Positions 33,233-43,899 of a DNA stretch of 64,000 nt are shown piece after piece. The DNA comes from Litsea cubeba. Taxonomy: Eukaryota > Streptophyta > Magnoliopsida > Laurales > Lauraceae. The position numbers and the translations under genes were made by a program. Each line of letters starts with the position of its first letter. Positions within the stretch are counted from its first letter, which is position 1. The notes under the pieces are model-generated. The model ran no database searches, was not told the DNA's origin, and saw nothing but the letters and a program-made list of their open reading frames with translations. Location of the stretch: contig CM022949.1 in NCBI GenBank assembly GCA_012931725.1, positions 70,278,997-70,342,996 on the forward strand, given 5' to 3'.

Positions 33233-34150
33233 AGATTTGTTGAGGTAAGTACAGTTGCACGGTTATACTTCTAATTTAGCTTTGAGGTTGGAAGATAGAG
33301 ATTGTGTGTAACAAATATGGAATGGTTGTGATCTTTCTATGTATCCCTACTTCTACACATCTCCCTTTTTGTTTTAAGGTAGAGGGAGATACTTGCCATC
33401 ACTAATCATATGATTGATCAATTACTTTTATACCCCTTGAATTTTCTTATGCAAGTGTGTCTTCAAGTTTTTAGAGAATAATAAACAGTAACAGAAGGGT
33501 TAGATTTTTGGAAGCGAAATTTTTTAATGAAACATGCATTGATCACAAACCAACATAAAATGTGGATTATTGACTGAAGGGTCTGTTTGTAGCAGGTTTG
33601 CACATGGGCTAGCACAAATTTCTGAAACCATAGCCCCTTAGATTATGGCCTGAGTATCAGTTCCAAAACTAGCCCACATGTCATGTGCCTAGGCCCAGAA
33701 CATTAGTTAATTATTGGCCCATTGATGCTGAAAATGGAATGAAAACTCTTGTGTTCTGATGTTAGATCTCAAAATCCTCTTATGTTGGAAGTTTATTAAA
33801 CTTGTATCTGATGGTGTTCGTTTTTTGTTTTGCAGATTGGTTTTGGATGTTATCGTACTGGCTGCAGAATCTTAGTGATCTACCTTATTTATTTTGGTCA
33901 CAGACATTTATGGATGTTAGAATCTTTTGAAAATGATGAAGTAGTAATATTTGTATATTTTAGAGATTTGTGGGTTTATTTTGGCTTATGGATGTCGGAT
34001 ATTTGGTTGTGGATATTTTTTTGGAATTATTGATGAATATATTTTAAATTGGTTTGTGCATTAAGTTTGTTGGTTTGAACATGTATTCAGATTTTTATTT
34101 GTGGTATATATACAGGGAAAATTACAAATATATATATATTTAAAAAAAAT
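33233..34150. other. 3' non-coding part of CACTA
   Basis: AT-rich with no coding content recognised. It leads into the subterminal repeats. Confidence 0.5.
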
Positions 34151-34790
34151 AATATTTCCCGACGCACCAGTGTGTGTTGCAAAAAAGAAAAAGTATTACA
34201 ACCTTTCCCGACGTGATATGTGCGTCGGCCTCCCAACGCATTAGTAGTATTGCCCATTACCGGGAATTCCCAACGCACTGCCAGCGTTGGCCATTACTAT
34301 GAATTCCCAACGCACTGCCAGCGTCGTCCATTACTATGAATTCCCAACGCACTACAAGCGTCGACTATTACTATGAATTCCCAACGCACTGCCAGCGTCG
34401 GCCATTACTATGAATTCCCAACGCACTATCAGCGTCGGCTGTTACTATGAATTCCCAACGCACTACCAGCGTCGGCCATTACTATGAATTCCCAACGCAC
34501 TGCCAGCGTCGGCATTTATTTTGCCAACGCTGGTATTGCGTTGGCAAATATGGTTTTCGAATCAGGAAAATAGTACTTTTTGCCGACGCACATCATTTTG
34601 CCGACGTATTGGACGACGCTGCAGTGCGTTGGTAATTGTACAGGGATTTGCCGACGCAGTTAAATCAGCGTCGGCTATGGATTTGACTACACAAAATTGC
34701 CGACGCGTGGCCGACGCGCGGAAATGCGTTGGGAAATCTTTTGCCGACGCAAAACCTACCTTTCCAGACGCGGTGACTGCGTTGGCAAAA
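34150..34790. repeat. CACTA right subterminal repeats
   Basis: Seven units of 37 bp (GAATTC at 34264, 34301, 34338, 34375, 34412, 34449 and 34486), each containing CCAACGCACTGCCAGCGTCGG, are followed to 34790 by irregular, partly inverted CCGACGC/GCGTTGG motifs. Such subterminal motifs are the binding sites of the TNPA-type protein in characterised CACTA elements. Confidence 0.85.
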
Positions 34791-34795
34791 CTGTA

Positions 34796-34808
34796 TTTTG
34801 TTGTAGTG
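34796..34808 (-). repeat. Right terminal inverted repeat of CACTA
   Basis: The minus strand from 34808 reads CACTACAACAAAATACAG, the defining CACTA end. The first base after it (34809) resumes the antisense gene of unit F1. A 3-bp target duplication would start TTG, but its left partner is not visible. Confidence 0.85.
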
Positions 34809-37800
34809 TTGTCCTCTTGAAACTTCCTTTCAAGAACTCGATCAGCATCTGCAACCCGGCGAATCAGAGCATTCTCCCTATCGAGAGCCTTTGTTATAGT
34901 AGCCCACTTGGCAGCGACTTGTGCCTTCAAATGCTTAAGACGTTTCCTGGCCTCATCGACCTCCCTATCAAGGATGTTAAGTTCATGTGTCAGCCCAATG
35001 ATGGCTAGCTCTTCTAAGTTCTTCTCTCGGACTAGCTGCTTCCTGCTTTGTGTAGCCTCATTCAGGTCAGACTTAGCCTTATCAGCAGGGTCTAGGAACA
35101 TCTCCTTGAAGAACTGGTCATCAGCAAAGCCAATGGTCTCAAATCACTTGTCACCCAGGGCATTGATCCTATCAACGATCGCCCTGGCACCTGTGACATC
35201 CAGACCAGCCTCTTCGGCATCACCGAGAATCTCCTGCACAAGCTGGATCTGCCAAATCCGGCATCCAAGTGTCCAGCAAGGAGAGTCTCAATCCAAGAGC
35301 TCAGAACCCGCAGCACCACCTTCTTCGCAAAAAGAAGAGATGGCCCAGCTGAAGATTCGCCCCTCTCCGTTGGTCGGCTGCTCATGTCATGCCCCGTTGG
35401 AAGAGGAACAAAAGAACTCTTTCCAGTCGGAGCTGCTGGGGAAGAAATCTCAGCACGAGGTACCTCCTCCACCGTGTCAGAATTGATTGCAGGAGTCTCT
35501 ACCTCTGGATCAACCTCTGGCATCTCTTGCTCTGGTTCTGAAAGAAGCGACGAACTCTCCTCTGTCACTTCAAAACCTGCCAAAGAAACACAAAAAAGGT
35601 ATGAATATTATCCTGTTTGAAAATCATTATCAGGGTTATTACTACAAAATAACTTCTTCGACGACTGGTGGAACACTCTCTTCCTCCATGAACTCATTGG
35701 AAGCATCATCAACATTTGCATCCATCGATGGTTCAAAGTCATCGGAATCCTGTGGCAAGTCAGCTGACAAGAAAAATGTTAGCAAAGCAAGTCACAGACA
35801 AAAAAAAAAGAGAAAGCAAAAGAAGTTATACCAATTGGAGATTCTGGAACTACTCCAGAATCCCTAGGTTCTTCTTTTAGTGCCGCAACAGGATCTGTCA
35901 CCACCTCATCGGTAGGAACCTCAGGCGTTGCCAAGTCTTCATCCTCTGCTAAAAAAAAAAAGAGCAGCAGGGGGAGAAAGCAAATTAGAACATGGAAAAA
36001 TCCCATGAAAAGAAATGGAAAGAGAAAGAGGAAGAATCATACCTTCACCGACGGTCTCTTCTTCTCGGCTTCTCTTTTCTAGAGGCTCGTCAGCATTCCC
36101 TGGCACCTCCTCATTGATAGTAAGAGGGACTTCTATGTCAGGAGAGTCCTCATGTTGCCCCTTGCTGCGATGATGACTCCTCTTCCTCTTACTTCTGCGG
36201 GCTCGCTTCTTAGAGGAACCTGCCCCACAGTCAAAGTCAGGTTTCCCACTTGACTCCTCACTGGATGGTCTACCCTTGTCAATAGACTCTACGGAAGTTT
36301 GCCTCTGTGCCACTTGCATCCAAGCGTCAAGCTCAGCTTTCTCTTGTTTTAGCTGCTCTAAGGCCTCATCAGGTACTTCCCGGATAGCTTCAGAACCAAT
36401 GACGCCCTGGTCACCGAGAAAGCCTATCTTGTGCTTCACTCCAGAAAGGAAGGCCCAAACTTCCTCTCGCCAGATGCCATCCGACTTTCTAAGGCTTTTT
36501 CCAGACGATAGCTTCACATCAAGCTCCTTCTTGGAAAGCCCTCGATATGCCGAAAAGCTCCCCGTGAACCACTTCACGAAGCCGGCAGTCCGGGAAGTCG
36601 ACAACACAGGATAAGAAATCATGGCAGTAGTGTCTTCAGCACTATAGAAAGCCCAAGCGTTTCTCCCGTCCTGTAAAACTCCAAAGCGCTTCACCATTCT
36701 TGAAGGCGCTCCAACAACGCCTTTAGGAAAGCCCAACTGCAGAGCAAAGCGAGAAGGTACATACGGCTAGATGTCGACGAAAAGATGTCTGCGGTACACC
36801 ATCGTGCCGACACGTATGCTGAAAAACACTCCTTCTCTGCATTTGTCAAGGAGTAATGCCTTCCCGGCCCCGCCCTGGTAGAGTCGCGGGAGGCACCAAA
36901 ATCAAAAGCCTTCTTCCGCAACTCCGGAGAAAGCTTCACTGAAGACTGCCCCATCTCGACATCCTTGAACTGTCGGATCCTCATGCGGGCAAACAAAAGT
37001 GATTCGGACAAGGCTTTGCCCTTAGCCAGTTGAATCATGAGAGGATCATCATCCTGTGCAGCAACCAGCCGGTGGAAGCCAGGATAGTGGTATACAAACC
37101 ACGAATAAAATATATGGGCTGAAAATACCCTGTTCATGGGAAGCCCAAGCCGAACAAAAAAAGCAGCAGCCTGCAGTTCGGTACACAAATAGGAGTAAAG
37201 AGCTGGCACCAAAGCAAGCCGCTCTCCAAACGCCATCTGACAAGCCGGAGAAATACAATGTGGCCTGATGTGCATTCCATCTCCTCCAGCAAAAACGACC
37301 TCACCTAACCAATAAGTGAGGTAAACAGCGAGATCTCTCTGCAGCGCAATGTCAGGACATATGGCGTTTGTACTCGCAAAAAAATTTCTCAACTCTTCTT
37401 GCATAGCCGAAATCTTCTCCGAACCCAGATCCTTAGCCCTGTCTTCCCGAGTCATGCTATAAGAAGGCTCCCCACTTTCAAAGAAGTTGGGAGACGAAGA
37501 GCTAAAACTCTTCCAACTGCTGGATCTTACTTTTGAGCCCTCCTTCTCCTTCAAAAAATCATAGAAGGTGATGAGCTGAAAGTACAAAAGCCTGAATTCC
37601 TCTGACTGCTCCAAAGGACGCTGTCGATCGGCATAAACTCCTTATAAAGTCTGCCAAGAATGGGCAATCCAGTAATGGCGCTCAGCTCCTTCAAAGAGAA
37701 ACCAAGCTCACTTTTTTATCACAATGAAGGTATTGGTTTGTGGAAGGAATGACTCCAACATAGCCATGAAGGCCTCGTCGGAAAAGATAACGGTCTCCCT

Positions 37801-38292
37801 AAAGGTACAGACCACATCAAAATCCCGGCTTCATTTAAAACGGCGCCACCAATCAGTAGGACGCGATCAGTCCACGACTTCCACTCGGAGTCGGCACTGA
37901 AACGACCATGAAGTCGAAAAGACTTCACCCAACTACTGCCGTCACTGCTGAAAATGCCAAGCCCCACCGATCCCAAATCGACTGATGGATAATGATAGCC
38001 CTGGTAGCCGTTGGCTGGCATCAACATGTCCATGTCAGCAGGCGACTTCTCCGCATATCCAAGAGAACCGCCAACAAAAATCCGGTCTTGATTACATTTG
38101 TCCTCTTCACCCAGCTTGGAGGATCTTCCCTCTTAGAGCACGTGGGGGCAAGGCTCATGACCGAGACGGTGCGATCAAACGTCGACTGGGTAGCAACAGT
38201 CTTCTTCTCACCATCAGCTGTGAAAGAGAACTGAAAACATCTCCTCTGGTATGTCATGTCATAAGGGACGGCATCACCAAAGAAGAAGGTAG
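34809..38292 (-). pseudogene. Antisense plant-mobile-domain/coiled-coil gene, copy 1
   Basis: A multi-exon gene opposite in sense to its LTR unit. Reading from 38292, an N-terminal part (TYQRRCFQFSFT...) is followed by a stretch resembling the plant mobile domain (SEWKSWTDRVLLIGGAVLNE, PQTNTFI, ELGFSLKELSAITGLPIL and a 307-codon open part at 36691-37614). After a one-base shift at about 36700 it continues to 36043 with a basic KKRARRSKRKRS run. Further exons are 35832-35945, 35654-35763 and 34809-35576, all with good splice sites. The last contains a coiled coil and is cut by CACTA. Frameshifts and a stop near 35145 disable it. The plant mobile domain assignment is by eye. The biochemical role is unknown. 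Confidence 0.7.
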
Positions 38293-38796
38293 TGTAAGAC
38301 CCCGACCCGAGAGACCTCGTTTAGAGTTGATTAAGTTGTGTTTTAGTTTTAAGTGTGCTTAGTGGTTTTGGATTAGTTGGGGATTAGAATAGCTTTTATG
38401 ATAGCTTTGGGGAATTTGGAGAGCCTTTTTATTTGTGGGACCCTTTGGGGGTCTTGTTAAGAATTGTGCGAGATTGGGGGTTTACCGATGATTTTCAAGA
38501 ATCGTGTTTTTAACCCCATTGGACTTATCTTGTTAATCCCTACAACTTTCATGTTGACATCATTTTCATTCAAGGACCTTAAACCCGATTTTTCACTAAT
38601 TGAGGGCAAAATGGTCTTTTTACCCAAAATCTGGACACCGATTTCAATGTCACCAAAATGTGCAAAATATATACTTTTTGGAAACTAGAAATGTTGCCGA
38701 TCAACTTTGTCTTCTTTGTCGAATTCGTTTGAAGCCCCGAAAACCATATTTTGAGCCCGAGAAGTCTTTTAAGTTGTGGGCCCCATTCCCACTTAC

Positions 38797-38804
38797 TATA
38801 TATA
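38797..38804 (+). promoter_or_regulatory. TATA box of solo LTR E
   Basis: TATATATA lies about 505 bp into the LTR and is followed by a CT-rich start region, as expected of the U3/R border. D has TATAAAAG in the equivalent place (47833-47840). Confidence 0.5.
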
Positions 38805-39510
38805 GAAAGCTTCTTCTTCATTTTCCCATCTCTGGCAAAAACCCTAGAGCAGAAGAAAAACCCCAGCCCTAAGGGTTTTCCCTTACCTTTTCTTGCCTCT
38901 TCATCTTCAATCCCCACTAAACTAGTGCTAATGGAAAATTAGAGGCTACAATCTTCTTCCTCATCTTAAGGGCTTCATCTTGACACCATTTTTGAAGAAA
39001 ACCGCCCACTCCAAAACTCACTTTGGACAACACCTTGCTTTTTGAAGAACTTCCTTGTAAGTGATCTTCCTAAATGTTTTATGACTTTGCTTGTTTAGCC
39101 CTTGGGAGACTCCATTTCAATTATTGGAAAATTCCGTCTTGTTTTACTTGGATTTTGATAATCTAGGGTTTGGATTTGGGGGTTTTGTGCATAGGTGTTT
39201 GATTGGGGGCCTAAGAGGTGATTAGAGCTCAAATTGAATTGCAATTGGACCCAAGGCAAGTGGATGAAACGATTCTCATGTGTTTTATCATGTTTTATGC
39301 AGAAATCTTGATTTGTCTTCATTAATGGTTTTAATGATTTATCATGTTTGATGTTTAGTCTTATTGATTTTGAATGATGATTTGATGAGATAAGGAGGTC
39401 AAGGAATAGCCCAATTATTCGTGAAGATGTGTATGGAAGAAGGGGAAAGAAAGGAAATGGATAGGAGTTGGACAAGAGAAGAATTCAACCAAATAGGTTG
39501 GGATTCGTTG

Positions 39511-39745
39511 CAGGACCGATCGATCGCCCATCAGGTCCGATCGATCGGACTGTAAATAACCGAGAGGGTTTTCAGAACCGATCGATCGCCCATCAGGTCC
39601 GATCGATCGGACTGTAAATAACTGAGAGGGTTTTCAGAACCGATCGATCGCCCATCAGGTCCGATCGATCGGACTGTAAATAACTGTGAGCGTTTCAGGA
39701 CCGATCGATCGGCCAATGAGTCCGATCGATCGGACTGAAAGGAAA
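39511..39745. repeat. 62-bp tandem array of paired palindromes in LTR E
   Basis: Four units, each with two copies of GATCGATCG exactly 21 bp apart (first bases 39518/39539, 39580/39601, 39642/39663, 39703/39724), set in the larger palindrome CCGATCGATCGG. The spacer in the first three is CCCATCAGG. The reverse open frame here is a by-product. Confidence 0.95.
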
Positions 39746-40816
39746 TGTACTGTAAAATAAGAGAATTGAGGAACTAATTTCCAGATTCATTCCAAGCCCA
39801 TACTCAAGTCCAATTCAGCTCTATCCCTTATCTTCTTATTTGAAGACATTGAACCTGTAATGATGCATTCAAACCCATGAAAGATTGGGGTAAATTGTGA
39901 GGGGCTGTAGTGTGGAGGTATTGTTTGGAGGCCCAATGCTATTCAAGGATGGGTAAGGCATTGAATGAAGTCCGAAGGAAGGAGGAACCTCATCATGGGG
40001 ATTCCATGAGGTTTTCTAGATTGACCAATGTGTATAAGGACCCGGAATGTCCCTAACTCTTAAAGAGTACCAAAATTTCATCATAACCGACATACGGGAC
40101 CCTATTCGCACTGATTCAATTCTAGAAACCCATTGTTAGCCTGTAAAGGTATTGGAAACTATTTGTATTTGATTTCCAACCAATCCCCTATTTTGAGATT
40201 TCAATCGTGATTTGTGAGTACTCTTGAACCGAGAACATTGTGTTACCATATTGTTAATTTGTTTAGACTCGCCCCGACTTTTATACGTTTTGTATTTATG
40301 AGTTCCCGCCCCGTTATGTGTAATTATTTGTTTTGATTTTCGCATGTTACCTATGAGTCGGCACCACTCAGCTTGGATAACCTTATCGGTTTGATCCACC
40401 GGTTTGGATATCCCCCTTCAGTTATACCCGCTGCAGCATGGTTCCCGCCTCGCCCCGATATACCCGGTTCGCTACCGTGGTCCCGCAGAGTATTATATGT
40501 ATTTATTATATAAAAATCGTTGACTCTCCTCACCTCGTGTGACTGCGGTCAACGTCGTTGATTCTCCTCACTTCGTGTGACTGAGGTCAATGTCCCGATG
40601 TGCTCTTATCACTTTTGTGAAAGAGGATTTAGCTTTGTGTGGTTGCCATCTTGTTAGTCCCCGAATCATTGGTACCTCTACATGATTTTATCGCATACGT
40701 ATCTCTTTTACATGAGGCATCATTCTTTTATGAAAATTTATTGTTTATCTAGATTCTACTATGTTTCTAAAGGCATCATTGTTTTGAATTGTTGTTATAT
40801 CTTTTCATCCACCTGC

Positions 40817-40832
40817 CAGACCGTCGTGTCTG
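40817..40832 (+). other. Conserved short hairpin in LTR E
   Basis: CAGAC-CGTCGT-GTCTG. The identical 16 bases occur in LTR D at 50121-50136, with otherwise diverged surroundings. Both lie a few hundred bases before the LTR end, so probably in U5/R RNA. Confidence 0.7.
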
Positions 40833-41432
40833 ATCCATTTATTTTGGTACTCAGGTCCCGAGCTTATTGCCTTTGAGGAGGAGCCAGAGGAGGCGGTCGG
40901 TGAACCGCAGCGAGTGATTGAGTGGCAAGCCGATGATGTCATGTAGACATTCGGCCTTGCCTTGAGAACGATACACTTTGGGAATTTATGATACCTTTAT
41001 TTTAGGTTTCACATGGTTGTACGGTCTTTGTTGACCGTTATTTTGGGGGCATTAATCAACTGATATTTTGTAATTATACTTAACTTTACTTTTGGGGAAA
41101 ATATGCTTGATCATTGCTCATCCTGATATCTTGTCATGTTAACCATAAATCAGTCTTGTTTATGGATTTGAATGGTATTAGTATGGTTTGCTACACGCTT
41201 CCGCAATCTTGAAAATATATTTGATATGGTTACATGTGAGATGAGGTGTACAGATAATCCTCACCGCGGAACCCTGTGGGAAATCACGTGCACGGATAAA
41301 TGTTCTTTTAATTCCGTGTGCGGTTTAGCCAAAGAGATGCACGTGGCGCGGCATCACCCCACCACTGTCCCGATTCCCGGACTCGGATCCTCTCTTTCCC
41401 CTAGTTTCCCAGTCCGGGGTCGCGACAGGTAG

Positions 41433-41912
41433 GCTTAGGCAAAACCCTCTAATCGTCTAGGGTAGCAACAGCAATAGCCAAGCCAAGCGAATCAAGAGCA
41501 TCCTCTGTTCTCATCTGCATGGATGATGGCGAATTCCACATATGGCTTGCGACCGTCAATCTGAACGAGTCCCCCACAATCTCCTGAGAAGTTAGATCCT
41601 CCTTTTCTTACTTTTCATTGTAGTTTGTATTTTTCTAAAAGAGACAAAAATCACAACTCTTGTCTTTCATTATTGATAAGAATTGTAAATCGGCTATAAA
41701 CGCCAAAAATCGGCTATAAAAGCCAAAATTGGTTATAAATGCAAAAAAAAAATCGCCTTTCATGGCAAACCAAAAAAATGTCTTTTTTCTTAAATATATG
41801 TGTAATGGAAAACTTGAAAGAAGTTGATTTCCTTTTTACTTGCGAAGGTCGATCTCCAGATCACCACTTGCAATTCCAAGTAAAATAGAAAATCTGGCAC
41901 ACCCACAAAAAA
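41433..41912. other. F1 interior before its LTR
   Basis: About 41465-41790 recurs at 59885-60170 with modest divergence (CCAAGCCAAGCGAATCAAGAG, CGGCTATAAA repeats, TCGCCTTTCA). On the minus strand 41600-41440 can be read as a coding-like stretch (EDALDSLGLAIAVAT) running into the antisense gene, with a stop at the junction, so it may be its 5' exon. No strong polypurine tract is visible before 41913. Confidence 0.5.
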
Positions 41913-42346
41913 TGTTGATACCCGCTTCTGCCCCCCGGGCGCGAAAGGGTTGTACCCAACGAACTCCCACGTCCGCCGACCTCAGTAGCACCAGGCAATG
42001 AACGCGCGGTCCATCACTGCTAAGGTGGGCTACGATGGGACCACCTGTCACGAGTCACGAGACTCCCTACCTGAAGTCAAGAGGCTCCCTGCCTATAAAT
42101 ACAAAGAGCCATGCCCAGAACGGGTATGCAAAATCATACACACACCCAAAAACTCTGTCTCTCATATTCTTCTCCATCCTTTGCTTAGTGATAGAAGCAT
42201 CGGAGAGCTTTGCCCTGACTACTGTCAGGGTCTTTGATTGCTTCATTTTCCTTCCCTTTTAGGTTTCAGGCATCCCATCTTCATCAAGGATTTCTAAACT
42301 CATCCTAATCCATCATTCCAAGTCTGTATAATTTTAGGCACTTACA
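41913..42346 (+). repeat. LTR shared by Tat-like units F1 and F2
   Basis: 434 bp, starting TGTTGATACCCGC and ending GGCACTTACA, with TATAAATA at 42094-42101. The sequence after it is a PBS, so it acts as 5' LTR for F2. The sequence before it is the F1 antisense-gene side, which in Tat elements precedes the 3' LTR. The left boundary is inferred from TG alone. Confidence 0.6.
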
Positions 42347-42348
42347 AT

Positions 42349-42366
42349 TGGCGCCGTCTATGGGGA
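42349..42366 (+). other. Primer-binding site of F2
   Basis: TGGCGCCGTCTATGGGGA, two bases after the LTR end, is nearly the same as G's PBS (29730-29746) and is typical of Tat-lineage gypsy elements. Confidence 0.8.
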
Positions 42367-42392
42367 ATGATTCAATCAAATTCCCAAACACC

Positions 42393-42971
42393 ATGCCTCC
42401 AAAAACCAGAAAGGGCGAAGAATCATCACCACCTCTTGCACCATCATCCCCGGCGGCATGTCCTCTACCGTCATCCTCGGTAGCACGGTCCTCTACCGTC
42501 ACCCTCGGCGGCACGGTCCTCCACCGTCATCTCCGGCTGCACGGTCCTCTACTGTTATCCTCGGTGGCACGGTCCTCTACCGTCATCCTCGGCGGCGCGG
42601 TCCTCTACCGTCATCCCCGGCGGCGTGGTCCTCTACCGTCATCTCCAGCAGCACGGTCTTCTACCGTCATTGCCGGCGACACGGTCCTCGGCATGGTCCT
42701 CTACCGTCATCCCAGGCGGCACGATCCTCTACCGTCATTCTCTGCGGCACGGTCCTCTACCGTCATCCCCAGCGGCGCGGTCTTCTACCGTCATCTCCGG
42801 TGGCACGGTCCTCTACCATCATCCCCGGCGGCACAGTCCTCGGTACGGTCCTCTACTGTCATCCCCTGCGGCAAGGTTTTCTCCCACGGCGCATACACAC
42901 TCCTAAGCATGGACGGTGACAGATGTATGCTGCCCATCAACGGCAAGTTCTTAAAGCGGTACTACCCTTGA
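42393..42971 (+). pseudogene. Gag N-terminus of F2 running into a minisatellite
   Basis: The ATG at 42393 starts MPPKTRKGEESSPPLAPSSP, homologous to G's MPRRARKGEE. After about 25 residues the frame enters a 28-bp repeat array and has no Gag domain. The frame stays open to 42971 only because the GC-rich repeat lacks stops. No CCHC knuckle. Treated as a gag remnant. Confidence 0.55.
42447..42890. repeat. 28-bp minisatellite, about 15 degenerate copies
   Basis: Unit CTCTACCGTCATCCTCGGCG followed by GCACGGTC. For example, CTCTAC occurs at 42547 and 42575. The period of 28 is not a multiple of three, so all three forward frames carry shifted versions of the same peptide repeats (42348-42971, 42458-42919, 42625-42906). 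Confidence 0.88.
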
Positions 42972-43019
42972 AGGCTTACCCAACTGGGTAAGAGCAATGC
43001 CTATATGGCTAAAATCTAT

Positions 43020-43430
43020 TTCCAGGTACTCTCTCGTCAAACCCACTCTTTTTAGAATTTTCATATCAAATGTTTAAATTTATAGAAATTCAAAGAATGC
43101 TTACTTTCATCGTTTCATTGTTCAAAAATACCAAGTTTAGGAGTCTCTCCCTAACTTGACCAAAATTTTCAATCCTTGAACCCAAAATTCATGGTTTGAA
43201 ACAAAATTCGGATTTAGTGATTTCCACCCTAGTCCACCCTGCCTTTTACCGCCAAAATAGTTTAGGTCAAAACTTATGATCCTCATGTCTTAAAAAAAAA
43301 TGGTTTTTAAAAAACCGTGGGGAAGCGATGCTTAGTCGATACTCGCGCAAATCAGAAGAATTCGAACCACGTCCGACACTTCCAAAATCACAGGGAAGCG
43401 ACATTTCATCAATACTTGCAAAATAAAAAA
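43020..43430. other. F2 spacer, non-coding
   Basis: No coding content. Contains short motifs (GAAGCGA...TCGATACT) that recur loosely to 43870 (AGTCGATACT, CATCGATATT, TATCGATACT). Confidence 0.5.
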
Positions 43431-43870
43431 AAAAGTGGAGACGCAACATCTCAGTTGATATCCATAACTCAAATTTCAAAGGTTCGAAAAAACCTAAAAA
43501 CCGTGGAGACACAACATTTCAGTTGATATCCACAATCCAGATTTCAAAGGTTCGAAAAAACCTAAAAACCGTGGAGATGCAACATTTCAGTTGATATCCA
43601 CAACCCAAATTTGAAAGGTTCGAAAATACCAAGAAATCGTGGAGATACAACATTGCAGTTAATATCCACAACCCAAAGATTCGAAAGAACCGAAAATCTC
43701 AAAAATTGTAGGGAAACGACATCAAGTCAGTACTCGCAAAACCAATTTATTTGAAAATCAAGGAAGCGACATTCCATCGATATTTGCACCAAAATCCGCG
43801 ATGATGCGATATTCTATCGATACTTGCAAGACCATTCAGCAGGGAGGCGACTTTTAGTCGATACTTGCAT
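43430..43870. repeat. About 68-bp degenerate tandem repeats in F2
   Basis: CGTGGAGA(C/T)(G/A)CAACAT(C/T)TCAGTTGATATCCA-type units begin near 43433, 43502, 43570 and 43638. They are followed by more diverged units with GCGAC...CGAT(A)CTTGCA to 43870. Confidence 0.8.
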
Positions 43871-43899
43871 TTTTTGAAAACCAAAACCAACTATAAATC

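Larger units (their letters stand above)
16642..34808 (+). mobile_element. CACTA (En/Spm) DNA transposon, left end not in window
   Basis: Holds the two genes typical of plant CACTA elements in the usual order, a tnp2-type transposase (19069-22734) and a Transposase_24-type gene (31087-33232). It ends with subterminal repeats and a right terminus reading CACTACAACAAAA on the minus strand (34796-34808). No matching left CACTA end follows 16641, so the left end probably lies beyond element B. The right flank (34809 on) joins the middle of an antisense gene whose uninterrupted homolog lies near 44600. The LTR element G (26311-30555) lies inside it. Both genes are broken. Confidence 0.85.
38293..41427 (+). 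repeat. Solo LTR E (gypsy-type, 3135 bp)
   Basis: Starts TGTAAGACCCCGACCC and ends GGGGTCGCGACA, flanked by a perfect GGTAG duplication (38288-38292 and 41428-41432). There is no internal region, so it is the product of recombination between the two LTRs of one element. It is related to the LTR of D in both ends and several internal blocks. A TATA-like motif lies at 38797-38804, a 62-bp tandem array of palindromes at 39511-39745 and a hairpin at 40817-40832. It breaks copy 1 of the antisense gene, and the host sequence rejoins cleanly (matching 55734-55750 in copy 2). Confidence 0.92.
34809..42346 (+). mobile_element. Tat-like gypsy unit F1 (3' part, with LTR)
   Basis: The 3' portion of a Ty3/gypsy-like unit in plus orientation. 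It contains an antisense plant-mobile-domain gene, then non-coding sequence, then an LTR (41913-42346). CACTA cuts it on the left and solo LTR E lies inside it. No gag or pol of F1 is visible. The assignment rests on the TTGGCGCC-type PBS that follows the LTR and on the antisense gene, a feature known from some Tat-lineage elements. Confidence 0.6.

Noticed and set aside
39511..39745. CRISPR-like or operator array
   Set aside because: Regular 62-bp tandem repeat with near-identical spacers in a plant LTR. Kept as a palindrome cluster only.
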